From: Berberis thunbergii
Taxonomy: Eukaryota; Streptophyta; Magnoliopsida; Ranunculales; Berberidaceae
Direction of reading: 5' to 3'
Length of the DNA stretch: 64,000 bases
Assembly: GCA_003290165.1 (NCBI GenBank)
Contig: QNQO01006987.1
Coordinates: 496,001-560,000, forward strand
Positions 45,153 through 56,279 of the stretch are shown here, in pieces. Within the stretch, counting starts at the first letter, position 1, and every line of letters begins with the position of its first letter. The notes under the pieces are model-generated. The model did not search any database. It was not told the origin of the DNA and was given only the letters and a program-made list of their open reading frames with translations. The position numbers and the translations under genes are program-made.

Positions 45153-45609
45153 TGATGATACATCAAAATATACCGATTATCACGGGCGTATACGTGGCAT
45201 AAAGACCCATCACGAGAATAGAGCGCCCAATCAATTTGGTCAGCTCATAAAGCCCAGGAAGAATGAGGCCAACTATAAAGGCTCAGACTAGGCCCACCAC
45301 TGAGGAGACGTAAACAGGGCCCAAATCCAGTCCCAAACGAATCAAAGCCCGGATCCAGGCTCGATACGAGTTCTTTCATAAAGAAGAGGAACGTTGCACC
45401 AAAAGAGCCGTGGAGGGAGTTACGCCTCCCCGAACGCATTTTCGTAAAAGAGGAGACTGTTACAAGAAACATTTCTTCTCGTTGCGCCTCACATGCTCAA
45501 GTCACGCAGAGAGTTAATCAAGACCATTTTAAAAGGTAAAGAAAACATTCGACACAGGTATGTAACTCCAAATTTACATTGTTCTTCCAACATAGTTACT
45601 GACTTAAGC
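45153..45609 (+). repeat. 3' LTR of element B (right-truncated)
   Basis: Starts with an intact TGATGATACATC and follows the other LTRs to GTTACTGACTTAAGCA, then stops. The last roughly 95 bases are missing and a MITE-like element begins. Confidence 0.85.
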
Positions 45610-46370
45610 AGTATAGTCAAAGTCATCACTTAAAGCCAAGCGAAGCTATGACATCTCGTTTCGCCTTGGTCAAAGCCGGACCACTACTCTGAAGTCACTA
45701 AAAGCCATTGTTTTTAGCTTTTTTTGTTGAAGCGTGAAGCCACCAAAGTCATGGCTTCATTAAAATATTATTATTTAATTTTTTTTTTGGCTTTTTTTTT
45801 TATTTTTCTTCTCATGTTTTTTTTTCTCTTTAGAGCTTCACGGCGGAATCAAAGAGCTTCAACAGAGTAGGGGTTGGAGATCTTGTTCGAGGTACAAATA
45901 TTTTTACATTCAACAGAGTTTCACCGGAATTTCCACTGTCATGACCCCGAAAAAGGAACCCACATCTATACAATGATTATCTATGCATTAATAATGTTGT
46001 TATTTTTTATTTACTTAAGGTGATTGATGTGATTGATTATGGAAGATAACCGTGGGGAAAGGGATAATAGTTCTTGGAAAGACATTAGTTAGAAGTATGG
46101 TGTTGCAGTGAATGGTAACAAATATTATAACATGGGAAGCAATATGAACATTTACATTGACTTGAGCTAACACCTCTAAATTTAGTAGAAAAATAGAATG
46201 CATATAATTATAAGCTTAGATATAAGCAAAATGCATATATTTACATTTTTATATACTATTAAAATCATTTTTTAGGGTTGTTTTACTTGTGTAAAGCCAT
46301 CGCTTTTTGCTTAAAGCCAAGCCATGCCATGGCAAATTGATTCGCCTTCGCTTCACACTTTGACTACCTT
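45610..46370. mobile_element. Foldback/MITE-like element with AAGGTAGTCAAAG ends
   Basis: The left end AGTATAGTCAAAGTC and right end CTTTGACTACCTT are inverted repeats. Inner inverted blocks are CTTAAAGCCAAGCGAAGC on the left, with AAAGCCATCGCTTTTTGC and GCTTCACACTTTG on the right. The middle is T-rich and has no coding frame. No target duplication, because the left neighbour is a truncated LTR and the right neighbour is unrelated. Confidence 0.55.
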
Positions 46371-46798
46371 GATTAATAGAGAAATTCCTTTTATCCCACT
46401 TAGAGCGGATCTCAAGGCACACATATTGAATGAGCTGCAACTTTGACACATTTAATTTTCCTGAAAATTTCAGCTCAATTGATATAGTTTTCATTTAATA
46501 ATGTGAATGTAGTGTATTGTCCGTAGTTTACAATGAAAATGGGGGTCCTCCTAGGTTGGGAAAACCATTTTTTTGTCCCTAATGTGCCAATAGCTAAAAT
46601 AAATGAAAAATAAGAAGGAAGAAAAACCCAAATCATTCCCAAATGGCAAACAAAAACCCTAATCTAATTAATAGTCACACTTTGATAAAGTTGTATCTTA
46701 AAATTTTAATCTCAGGCATTACAATATAAACAAATAATTTTCATCACAAGGTAGAGGATCAATTGTGTTTCTTGAGGAGTATCTCAAAATATACTCAT

Positions 46799-47508
46799 TA
46801 GGGGTGGGCATCCCATCTCAGTCCCGTCCCAATTTTTTTCGGGTCCTTTTGGGTTTGATCAAATTTATCCCGATCTAGAATGGGATGAGATTGGGGATGG
46901 AGATTTTCAATCTCGCCCATCTCGTCCTATATCAAACTTATTTATTTAATATTTATTAATTTTAGTATTAAATTTTTTTAATTAAGTTTCACTTAGGTTA
47001 GAACTTAGTCAACTTATTGTCTCAATGTGACAGTGGACACATTACAAACTGTAACCATTTCATTTTAACAACAATTGAAGGTCACTGTGAAACCAATCTT
47101 TGTTGTTTTTTTTTTTTTTTTTGTAAATCATTATTTCATTAGCATTGAGGAGATATTCATTTATTTAACATTGCACACTCCTTTGAATGCATATAGTTCA
47201 ACTTTTTTTTTTTGTGAAATACAATTGTATATTGGTTATCTGTTTTTTTGGTTTAAGGTCACAAGTATCAACTTTAGGCTTTTAAGAAAAAGAATATTGA
47301 AAGAGTGTTTTTATATTTGTTTAGAATGTATACAAACACTTGTATTATGAAAGGGTTCATTTTCAATACATGCTCATCCCGTCCCATCTTGTCCCGCCTG
47401 GAACCCGTTTGGGATGGGACGAGGTTGGGATGGCGTTTATCCCATCCCGATCCCAGAGGAACGGGATGGGATTGGGATGAGGTCCACCCCGTCTCATGCC
47501 CACCCCCA
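46799..47508. mobile_element. hAT element, TAGGGGTGGGCA family, copy 3 (710 bp)
   Basis: Ends TAGGGGTGGGCA and TGCCCACCCCCA (one mismatch), with the exact 8-bp duplication ATACTCAT at 46791-46798 and 47509-47516. Subterminal units of CGGGATGGGATTGGGATGAG type, like copy 2. No coding capacity. Confidence 0.92.
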
Positions 47509-47516
47509 ATACTCAT

Positions 47517-50500
47517 TGTTGATTCTCGAATTATGGTGAATATGATATAAAAAAGGATGGTTGAGATTCTCCATTTTTACTGTCGAGTCTTCAACAAGCA
47601 CTCACTGTAAAAGAGTACATTGATCCAGTAATAATAGGTTGTTTAGAGTCTTTAGACCATGAAGCTTTCTTCATTCCTTCCCCTTGTCTCTGTTGTTCTG
47701 CCTTATTTTCTGCCATGGTAATCTTGTTTAACATTATTTTTCCTTTTTATCTATTCACTCAAATGTCGAAAACCTACTTTTAGATGTTAGTCTTTTAATT
47801 GCTACATACTTTCTTACTGTGATGTAGGGAACACCAAGGAGAGTGCTTAACAATGCTCCAGTTTCAGAACTCGAATGGCACCTTGCTCCAATGATAGGTG
47901 TAATTTCATCTTAACCTCTGGAAACCTAATGTTAGGAGTTTCTGTGCTGTAAATAATCTTGGTAGTTCTTGTTTGTGCACAATATGTGGACACAATTTGT
48001 TGTTCTCTTAAAGAATAATGATAAAGTTTGTAAGTCTGTTCATTGACCTGTTATGGATTCCTTTTGAAATCCATAACCACATATTAACTTGCAAATTGAA
48101 CCAATTGCTTGTTAATTCCAACAAAATCAAGTTGGTTATCCATACCAAGTTACCAACCAGTTGAAACTATTGATTTTCTAATGATTGTTTATTTGGAACA
48201 TGTTGTAACTGTTTATATTTTTTTGATGAGATTCGTAAGTGTATTGATGCATCACTTATTTGCTTTTGGAGTATGTTTGATTTAGGAGCAAACTATGCAA
48301 TTAGGCTTGCAACAGGTACAGGTTCAGCTCGGATACATATATTGGAACCGAATCGCTAACCATCATATCCATATTTAAATTGGATCCCGATTTGGAATAC
48401 CAAATTTTATCTGGAAATCACTTTGATTTTATCCTGGAATCCCTTTGACCAGTTTCAGATCAAATCCTAGTCTAATCGAGTCTATTTCAAACTTATTAAA
48501 AGTTCATAAAATTTTAATAATTATAACATTAAACTTTGTCATTGATGAAATATAATATGATGGTATCTTAAAAATGAAAGATGCACACACGAAACTTTGT
48601 AATTGGATTCAAAAGGATTTTTTATGCAATGGATTCAAGTGTTAATCAAAAGATCTTACAAACTAAAGATTTTGATTTATGATCCCCCCCCCCCCCCCCC
48701 CCCAAAAAAAAAAAAAAAAAGAATCTAATTCAAATAGTATTTTGGAAACCTTCAATCAAGGATTGTGATTTCGTTTTTCAAGGTAATTTCTGTAAGTTGA
48801 TTTTAAGAAATATTTCATTGTGTATAGAAAAAATATAAAAATTTCGATTGTAATTTTAAAGTTATCAATATAAGTTAAGCATTTTAAACTCTTACATATT
48901 ACATAAAGAGTATCACGAGACTCGTAATGTCATACAAACTACATATTGCATAAGAATCACTTATATAACAAAATTTTAATACTAAACTAAAATTATATCG
49001 GGTTAAACTGTACTGACATTGAGATTGACCTAATGAAAAAAAATATATATATTTCAATTTCGAAAGAAATTTCAAGAACACATTTTTCGAGAAATCACAT
49101 TCCTTGCCTTCAATCTCTATTTTTCAAAGAATTTTAAATCAAAGAGTTTTACATGTTATTGATAAGAAAATTTATGATTTCGAGTTTGAAATATGGAGTC
49201 CATATTGGTTCGGATTTGACTTGATCGAGAATCGTATGTACCAATAAGTATCGGATCCAAACTTAGAGGATCCGATCTGGACGCAAAATTCAAAATCTAC
49301 CCCAGAACCACTCTTATTGTTTTGAATGAATCAATTCTTAAGTCCAATCAAATCTATTCCGCCCTACACGTAATAACTGAGCCAATATCTTGGGTTTGTA
49401 TGTAATAATTTATTGATTTGGCATAAACCATACACTAGGTACTATCTGAACATATGTAAAACCACAATCCTTATATAGAAAAATTTGGATTCGCCACATT
49501 TAAAGCCAAAACAAAAACAAATTCATGTCATTTACCAAGTCACCTAGACAAATTTAGAATATAATTCAAAATATCCTTCTAGGGGTGTGATGTTTAAGTA
49601 GATTCTTAAAATCCATAGGGGACCAACTGCCCTTTTAGCTACTACCTAGTTCTTTGACTGTATTCGATCAATATCTTCGATTGGGGGACCAGGTCCTAAA
49701 GATAACTCTTATTTATTTATTGGAAAATTTTCAAGCAATGTAGTTAAACCTTCAAGTCTATCACTAACCTCGTTACTCTTACATGTCAACTGATGTGATC
49801 TCAACCAAGTCTAACAACTCCTTCAACTTATCAAATGATGGATGGGTATCAAATCCAAATAGATCATGGCAAACACCTTGAACCCTTCATAACTATAATA
49901 ACATAACTTTGTGTTAATGCGACCTCACTTTATAAGTGTTGGATTTAAGTTCTCCATATGATTTGTTGTAAAAATTATGATACATTCTTCTCCACCAATT
50001 CACCATAACCCATTAATAAAATTCAACAAATCTGATAGAGTGAATTTGCTAGTCTTATCCTTCTTTTCATTGTCATCGTCAGTGTTGCCCTCATTCACAA
50101 CTTTTTGATCATGGGTGATGTTCAGTGAACAAATAATACTATTCAATCGCCAATAAAGACTTGTTGGTAGTATTGGTTAATAAGTTATGAAGATCATTGT
50201 TGGATGTCAATGTCGTTAATTCAAGATCATAAGTATCATAATCAAGGAGATTAGCTATGGAAGCTATTATTGTGGGTTTACCTAGACAACAAAATATGCC
50301 GCAGTAACAGACCCAAGAACAACAAAGTATATATATACAGATACATGTGTGTTTTACTAGTTAGATCTATTTATTTTAATGAAATAAAAACCTGAATTCA
50401 AAATGTGTGTGGGGGAGGGGGGCACTTGGAGCCCATCAAATTCCTAAACAATACCTATCAGAAACCCTTTGATACTTTCATGTTTTAGGTCCTAGCAAAC

Positions 50501-51647
50501 TAAAAAAAATATATTTTTTTAAACTCGTTTGAGCTAACACTAGAAACAACGTGCTAAAGTTTTAATTATTTCGACATTGTTCCTTGAGATACATTATAAA
50601 CATTGGTTAAAAGCAATTTTGCATAGCATGTCACCCATTAGAAATACTTTTAAAGTAATGTTGGCATTAATTTGGATGGTAGACAATGCTTCAAACATAT
50701 TGCCAACATGGTGAGCAATCATTGAATGCACTCTAGATTATAGTAGACACTCACATAATACAATTGTAACTTATACTCTACCATTAATATGCACTTTGAG
50801 ATGCATATGTAATTAGTGTCTATCATTCACTTGCAAATTTCAAATTAATTTCTTACGCTTTCCATAGTGCAAGTATGATAAACAAATGTGTTAAATAATT
50901 CACATACTAGAAACAATCTTTGTGAGTGTTTTAAGGACCGCCGTTGCAGATGATATGAGACAATGGGCACTAGTCAGCCTGTCTGTGTCACACCCAATGT
51001 AGCCCTCGATCGCTTCGTGATTATGATAGAAAATTCTCCTTTATCATATTTAATGCATAAACACCTTTAAGTCATTTTTTTTTCAACTAGTTTAAACCAG
51101 TGCCTATCATACAACTCAGGTTGTTTTAAACCCGTGTCTACCATACTAGCAGTATGATAGGCACACGTTTGATGTTTCAAATGTACCTACCATCACTTCC
51201 AAATTTCAAGTTGTTTAAAATTCATATCTATCATATTGTGAGTTTAGTAGTTAAATCGTGAAATACACTTTTCCTACCATTACCCACGAGTATTTACATA
51301 TAAAACTCTCAGAAAAATACTTCTTAATTATCCCCTATAGTTTGTAATATATATAAGAAATATAGAGAGGGAGAAAGAGAAAAAAATAGCAAGTAAAAAG
51401 AGAGAAATCGAAGGAGGAGGAGATCAGATAAAGAGATCTACGGAGGAACTTTGGGCATAAGAGTTGGAGACGTTGAAGTGTTGAGCTGTTATGAGTAGAT
51501 TACATGCGATGTCTTTAAACTGCAAAAAAACATAATTGGATCATATCCAGCAACCCAAACCGAAGTTGGGTCTAAAATTTAATAAATAAATAAATAAATA
51601 TATATTAATAATAAGAATATAAATAAAATAAAAGCTACTAATTTAGA
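47517..51647. other. Long gene-poor stretch
   Basis: No gene is supported. Notable bits: an exon-like pair at 47659-47717 and 47828-47893 with GT/AG borders (a 41-residue product with a hydrophobic start); GGATCCGATCTGG/GGTTCGGATTTG-type repeats at 48310-48480 and 49200-49300 that look like subterminal arrays of another hAT-like element; a C20-A17 homopolymer pair at 48684-48720; a G-rich tract near 50408; and three diverged copies of a TTTAAACC..GTGTCTATCATAC-like block at 51085-51240. Confidence 0.4.
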
Positions 51648-52550
51648 GGGCATTTGTTTTTTTTTTAAATGTGCTAGAAGCTAACTTCTAACTAGAGAGT
51701 TAAAGTTTTGAACGAACTTCTGAATGAACTGTTTGTTTTGCTTCTGAATGGACCGCTGATTAGAAGCGGTAAAATAAAAATGTGTTTTTTTGTGCTGAAT
51801 GAAAACTATTTAACAATTTGCCCCTGAGCTGAAAATTTTGATGACATAAATATTGTGCTTAAAATCACACCAATAATTATTCAAATCCTAGAGAATGTTA
51901 TAATGTCTTTTATTACAAGAATATCAAAATATGATCAAGCACATTAAAAAAAATTTATCAAACCAAATTTATTACTAATATCACTTGCAATACGATATCG
52001 TAAATTAATCACATCGGTGTGTTCAAAGAAAGAAAACAAAGATGAATGAGAGAAAGAAGATAAGTTTCTTACCGAGTCCTTGTGAATGTAAGTAAAATGA
52101 CAATGCTTGGTGAATATAATGAATGTGTACCGTTAAAATGTAGTCCTACTTATTTTTAAGAAGATGGGGGCAACAATTGTAATTACAAAATTATGTTAAG
52201 GTTATTATTAGGGGTGGGCACGGTTCGATTCGGTTCCAAATTTTGAGGAACCTAACTCAAACCGTTTAAAATTTTAACGGTTCCGATTTAGATCGGTTCC
52301 TCTATTTTAAACGTTGGAACCGAACCTAACTCGAACCGTTTACAACGGTTTGGTTCCAAACGGTTCCTTGAAACAAAGAATCTCATTTCATTAACCACCT
52401 TTGCCGTAGTTTATTGTCACACGAGTTGCTAGAATGATTACTATTTTTGGACTAAATCCAAACAAAAACATCAAAGCAACCAAACTGTCTACAATAGTTG
52501 AAAAAGCTACAAACAGAGTAAATAACCCTTATAGAATATGAGCTTAATTG

Positions 52551-53828
52551 CCTGACTACAGAGCTGATCAGCCATGAAGAAATCAAGCATGACAACCTTG
52601 TAGAGGGGCGCCAATACAATATTTCTCAGAACCCCAAGGAAGCGGTAGCTACTAGAGCGACATATGATATTGAAAGGGCATATGAGCAAAAGTAAGAAGA
52701 GCTGCAAAACAACCAAAGCTGAAATTTTAGTTCTCATGTCAAAATAAGTAAAGCATTATGCCGTATTAACCACATTATGTGAAACTCTGAAATAAATTGG
52801 GAAAATTATTGATAAGATACTGACCAGGGTCATAAGATTGAAAAGTTACCAGTAACAGAAGCCCAGGAATTGCTTGCTTTTGAGTTGATGAATGCCCTTT
52901 TGCAACAAGATACAAGTGGACAAACATGATCCCAACCACTGCCGTCAGAGATGTGGTGCATATCAAGAACACGTCTCGGTACTTAAGTTCCTTTGTTTGG
53001 GCCAGTATGTTCAAACAAAGGATGGTGTAGCTGTACCCCATCACCTACTTTGTCAAATTTCTTCAATATCTTTACAAAAGCAAGCATGTTCAAGTTCCTG
53101 TAACATCATACCAGAACATTAATTAGTATATAACCCTTAGACATCAATTTCATTAGGTGGTTTCAGCCTGGGTGTGATTATATTGTACCTATGTGTCTTG
53201 AGGTAACCCAACCCTTTATAGAGCTCAATGAGAGCTCCCTTGATCATCTTTTCAGCATGGTGTAGCTTTGTTTTGTTCATGTGTAGTCCATCAGGACCAC
53301 ATTTCTTCGATTGTTGGACTAAATCTTCCCGGACTAAGTAAGTGATTGCAGAGAGTGTTCGAATGGGTGTAGTGAGGGGGATGTTCATCTTCACATTCTT
53401 TCCTTGGCAATTGAATAAATGACCGGAATTGGTCTTCATCTTTCCTTCCTCTTTCTTTATTTTCTTTGATGTTCCTATCTCTTTTGATTTTTGTGACTCC
53501 AGTAACTGCCCATTATTCACCTCAATGTCACATGTCGAGTTGTCTTGTAGCTGTTCTTGGTCTATTGACTCCCTAATGGACTCTTCTTCTGCAAAGAAAA
53601 CAAAAGAACAAGACACAATTAGTAACATAACAATCTCATTTACTATAATGTAAGTTTTCATCCTAGTAAGGCAGAACTCAAGAAAATTGAATATCATACA
53701 TACCACATGATATTTGGCAAGAAATGGAAGCATCCTCTTTTGAGTCTTGAGCTGCAACACTTTGTTGGCGTTGTTGCTTAAGAGCGGCCTTTAGTTCAAT
53801 GAGAATCTCCATTTGTTTCTTCATTGAC
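52551..53828 (-). pseudogene. Captured PHO1-type (SPX-EXS) gene fragment with introns
   Basis: PHO1 proteins export phosphate; the SPX domain senses inositol pyrophosphates and the EXS domain is membrane-embedded. Five minus-strand exon pieces are visible: 53828-53704 ([23 protein letters not shown]), donor GTATGT; 53588-53189 after TTGCAG ([40 protein letters not shown]), donor GTACAA; 53097-about 53050 after TTACAG (LNMLAFVKILKKFDK); about 53040-52850 ([30 protein letters not shown]), donor GTAACT; 52701-52551 after TTGCAG ([37 protein letters not shown]). Exons between KKFDK and TKELKYRD, coding the transmembrane part, are deleted, and the N-terminal SPX start and C-terminus are missing. 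Reading frames within exons are mostly open, so capture is fairly recent. Confidence 0.82.
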
Positions 53829-53869
53829 TCCCCTCTATGCATAAACTCCACTTCATTTATTTTGTAGAA

Positions 53870-54362
53870 CTACTCCCTCCTTCCTTCTTCCCCCACTCGT
53901 CCTCTTCCACTTCATCCTCCCCGCCATCTGCTGGTGGTGGTGGCTTTCTGCTGCTGTTTTTTCTCGAGACAAAGACAGAGAGAGGAGAGGGAGCTGCTAC
54001 TTCTGGACACAGAGACGGAGAGAGGAGAGGGAGCTGCTTCTGCTTCTGCTTCTGCTTCTTCTTTTTGACAGAGACAGAGAGAGATATGTTGCTGCTGCTT
54101 TTCTTTGACAGAGACAGAGACAGGAGAGGGACCTGCTGCTGCTTCTTCTCTTCGACAGAGACAGAGAGAGGAGAGGAGAGGGAGATCTCGCTGCTTCTTC
54201 TCTTCGACAGAGACAGAGATCTTGCTGCTACTTCGACAGAGACATAGAGAGGAGAGGGAGAGGGAGATCTCGTACAGAGACAAAGAGCTTCTCGAGACAG
54301 AGAGATGAGAGGAGAGGGAGAAGGAGATCTCGCACAGAGACAGAGAGCTTCTCGACACAGAT
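53870..54362. repeat. CT/GA-rich tandem repeat region in the hAT
   Basis: Repeats of GACAGAGACAGAGAGAGGAG with CTGCTGCTTCTTCTCTTC spacers. A block of about 60 bp (GGAGATCTCG, CAGAGA, AGAGCTTCTCGA) is duplicated at about 54260 and 54325. Long open frames on both strands here are due to the simple repeat. It lies upstream of the captured PHO1-type exons on their strand and could be their CT-rich leader. Confidence 0.8.
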
Positions 54363-54810
54363 ATTTAGGTTTTTAATTGGGTATGGCCGTATGGTATGGG
54401 TATATGTAAATTTGTAATCGGTTCGAAACGGTTTAGAACCGAATCGTTTGAAAAAAAAAATTTGGAACCGGAACCAAACCGTTTAAGAACGGTTCCGGAA
54501 CCGAACCGTTTAAAAATGGTTCTGGTACCGAACCGAATTGTTTCACATTTTTATAAATTAAAACCGAACCGTTTGGAGTAAAACGGTTCAGTTCGGTTTG
54601 GATCCGCGGTTCCTCGACCCATTTGCCCACCCCTAGTTATTATTGGAATAATTTTTGACTCACCACTCAGTACTAAGTGATCAACACCTTCCTGTTGCTT
54701 ATTCCAATAAGTAGTTAGACTCAGAACTAAAAACAAACACTCCAAATAAGATGATTCACTTCTTATTAAGACTTCTTACTCCATTCGAAAAAAAAACAAA
54801 CAAACACCCT

Positions 54811-55705
54811 TTTGTTTTAAATCGGGTGTTGAGTCAAGTCGGAGCAGTGGTGGGCGATCCGATCTCAGAGAGGTGGGAGGGGCGTGGTTGTAATTTCTAG
54901 GTAAAAAACAAAGAGATTTCTTCACACAAACAAGTCTTCTTCTTCTCATCACAACTAAATGGAAGAAGAGCAACTAGATTCCATTCTTTCCTTGAGGATT
55001 ATTTAGGGCTTTTGATCTCTTTCTTGATTCCTTATCTCTATGCTCTTCATACAAATCTCTCACTAAGGATTGGTTGGGTAGTGGAAAGCTCTCTTCTTCG
55101 ACTACAACGGGGTTTCTTAATTTCAAGGTGAGACCTTTTTTTGCATGTCCACTCTCTAGCTTCTGCTATGCTATCTAAGGTTTTTGCTTTCTTGTTCATT
55201 CATTCATTAATGGGTACTACTTCAATGAATCAGGAGTTTTGATTGTTTTGTTGCTAAGACCTTAAAGAAACCCTAGTTTCGTTCTCTTACTTCCATTTCT
55301 GTTTTGTTTGAATGTCATCGGGAGTGTGGAAAGTAGTTTAGATTGGGACAAATGAAATTTTTTGCGTTCGATTTCGGGTATAATGCTGTTCCGTTGGGGT
55401 TTTGTGTGTGATACTGGGTCTTATAAGAAGTTTAATTATCCATGAAATTAGATGGTTAAGTAAGTTAGGAGTGCCTTGTAAGCAAATTACTTGACTTGCT
55501 GATTCAATTATGGTTTGGAATCTTTACGATAAGTGAAGTCATTAGCGGTTCAGAGATTAAGTATCAACAAATTATCTCCTATCGAACAATTTAGATTATT
55601 TGTTTTTTAAGCTGCATTTTTGTAAGTTCTTTGACCTTTATGTATTATTCTTCGAAGCAAGGATGGTGGTTTCACACACACACTCAGATGTGGATAGATA
55701 CCAAC
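54811..55705. other. Leader-like sequence, no gene assigned
   Basis: The stretch 54830-55130 (CTTCTTCTTCTCATC, then CAAG before GTGAGACC at 55128) looks like a non-coding first exon with a splice donor, but no following coding exon could be recognised. The rest is intron-like. Confidence 0.3.
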
Positions 55706-55972
55706 GGGGTACTTGTTTGAGTTAACCTCTTATTAAGAGGTAATCTCTAACTGGAAGTGAATCTCTTATATTAAAAATTGTTTGTTTTAGGCTCTAGTTA
55801 GAGCCTCTAACTCTTAAAAAGTAACATAGTTAGAGGCAATTCAGAGTTTTGTAAATGTATGATGAAAGTCGTGCTCAATGTCTGAGCTAGGCATCCAATA
55901 GTCAGAACATGACAGCTATATTTTTTAAAATTCAGACATAATGTCTGGTTAAGAGGTATAATCAAACACCCC
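55706..55972. mobile_element. hAT-like MITE with GGGGTGTTTGATT ends
   Basis: The left end GGGGTACTTGTTTGAGTTAA then CCTCTTATTAAGAGG, and the right end TTAAGAGGTATAATCAAACACCCC, are inverted repeats over about 27 bp. About 267 bp in all, non-coding. No exact target duplication found. Confidence 0.55.
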
Positions 55973-56242
55973 CTAAAATAAATCAATGGATTTGGAGTAG
56001 TACCTGGGGTTACGGTATCTTCAAAGACACCCAATTCTTTTCTTGTGCGTTTAGTTGTGACTCCATTGTGCATAACAATATATCAAGTGCACTTTTGTTG
56101 GTTGCTCAGTTTTTTTTTATCAACCTGGCCTACCATTTTTCTTATAAATACAATTATGTTTTAGTGACTTGATTTGTCAAATTTTAGGGTTGGATTTTCT
56201 AAGCCTTTTGAGCAGCGATTAATGTTAGTTATAGGTTGTTAT

Positions 56243-56278
<36 letters not shown>

Positions 56279-56279
56279 T
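56243..56279. repeat. (CTA)n microsatellite
   Basis: About twelve CTA units in a row. Confidence 0.9.

Larger units (their letters stand above)
37223..45609 (+). mobile_element. Tat-lineage gypsy retrotransposon, copy B (both LTRs truncated)
   Basis: Collinear with element A from LTR through the antisense ORF to the second LTR, but its 5' LTR lacks the first 155 bases or so and its 3' LTR lacks about the last 95. No target duplication therefore exists. It keeps the protease that A lost and an intact YIDD in RT, but has lost the core of the second RNase H and carries a foreign RNase H-like insert in the gag-protease gap. All sense genes have stops or frame changes. Confidence 0.9.
52209..54635. 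mobile_element. hAT element, TAGGGGTGGGCA family, copy 1, carrying PHO1-type exons
   Basis: Ends TAGGGGTGGGCA and TGCCCACCCCTA, with the exact 8-bp duplication GTTATTAT at 52201-52208 and 54636-54643. Subterminal arrays of GAACCGTTT/AACGGTTCC units occur at 52220-52372 and 54415-54615. Unlike copies 2 and 3, it carries host sequence: minus-strand exons of a PHO1-family gene (52551-53828) and a CT/GA-rich tract (53870-54360). No transposase, so it is non-autonomous. Confidence 0.92.
51648..54810. mobile_element. Possible outer MITE-like element split by a hAT insertion
   Basis: The left end GGGCATTTGTTTTTTTTTT (51648) and right end AACAAACAAACACCC (to 54810) are inverted repeats of the GGGTGTTTGTTT type, with AAGCTAACTTCTAACT and TTCTTATTAAGACTTCTTAC as inner repeats. 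The hAT at 52209-54635 lies between. Removing it and one duplication copy would leave about 730 bp. No target duplication for the outer element was found. Confidence 0.35.

Noticed and set aside
47075..47350. 91-codon Phe/Leu-rich frame
   Set aside because: Lies inside the small hAT copy 3; hydrophobic run reflects T-rich DNA.
53837..54358. Long Phe/Cys- or Ser/Leu-rich frames on both strands
   Set aside because: They come from the CT/GA simple repeat in the hAT element; open on both strands for compositional reasons.
54830..55140. First exon of an active host gene
   Set aside because: A leader-like segment and a plausible donor are visible, but no coding exon could be found downstream, so a gene is not supported.
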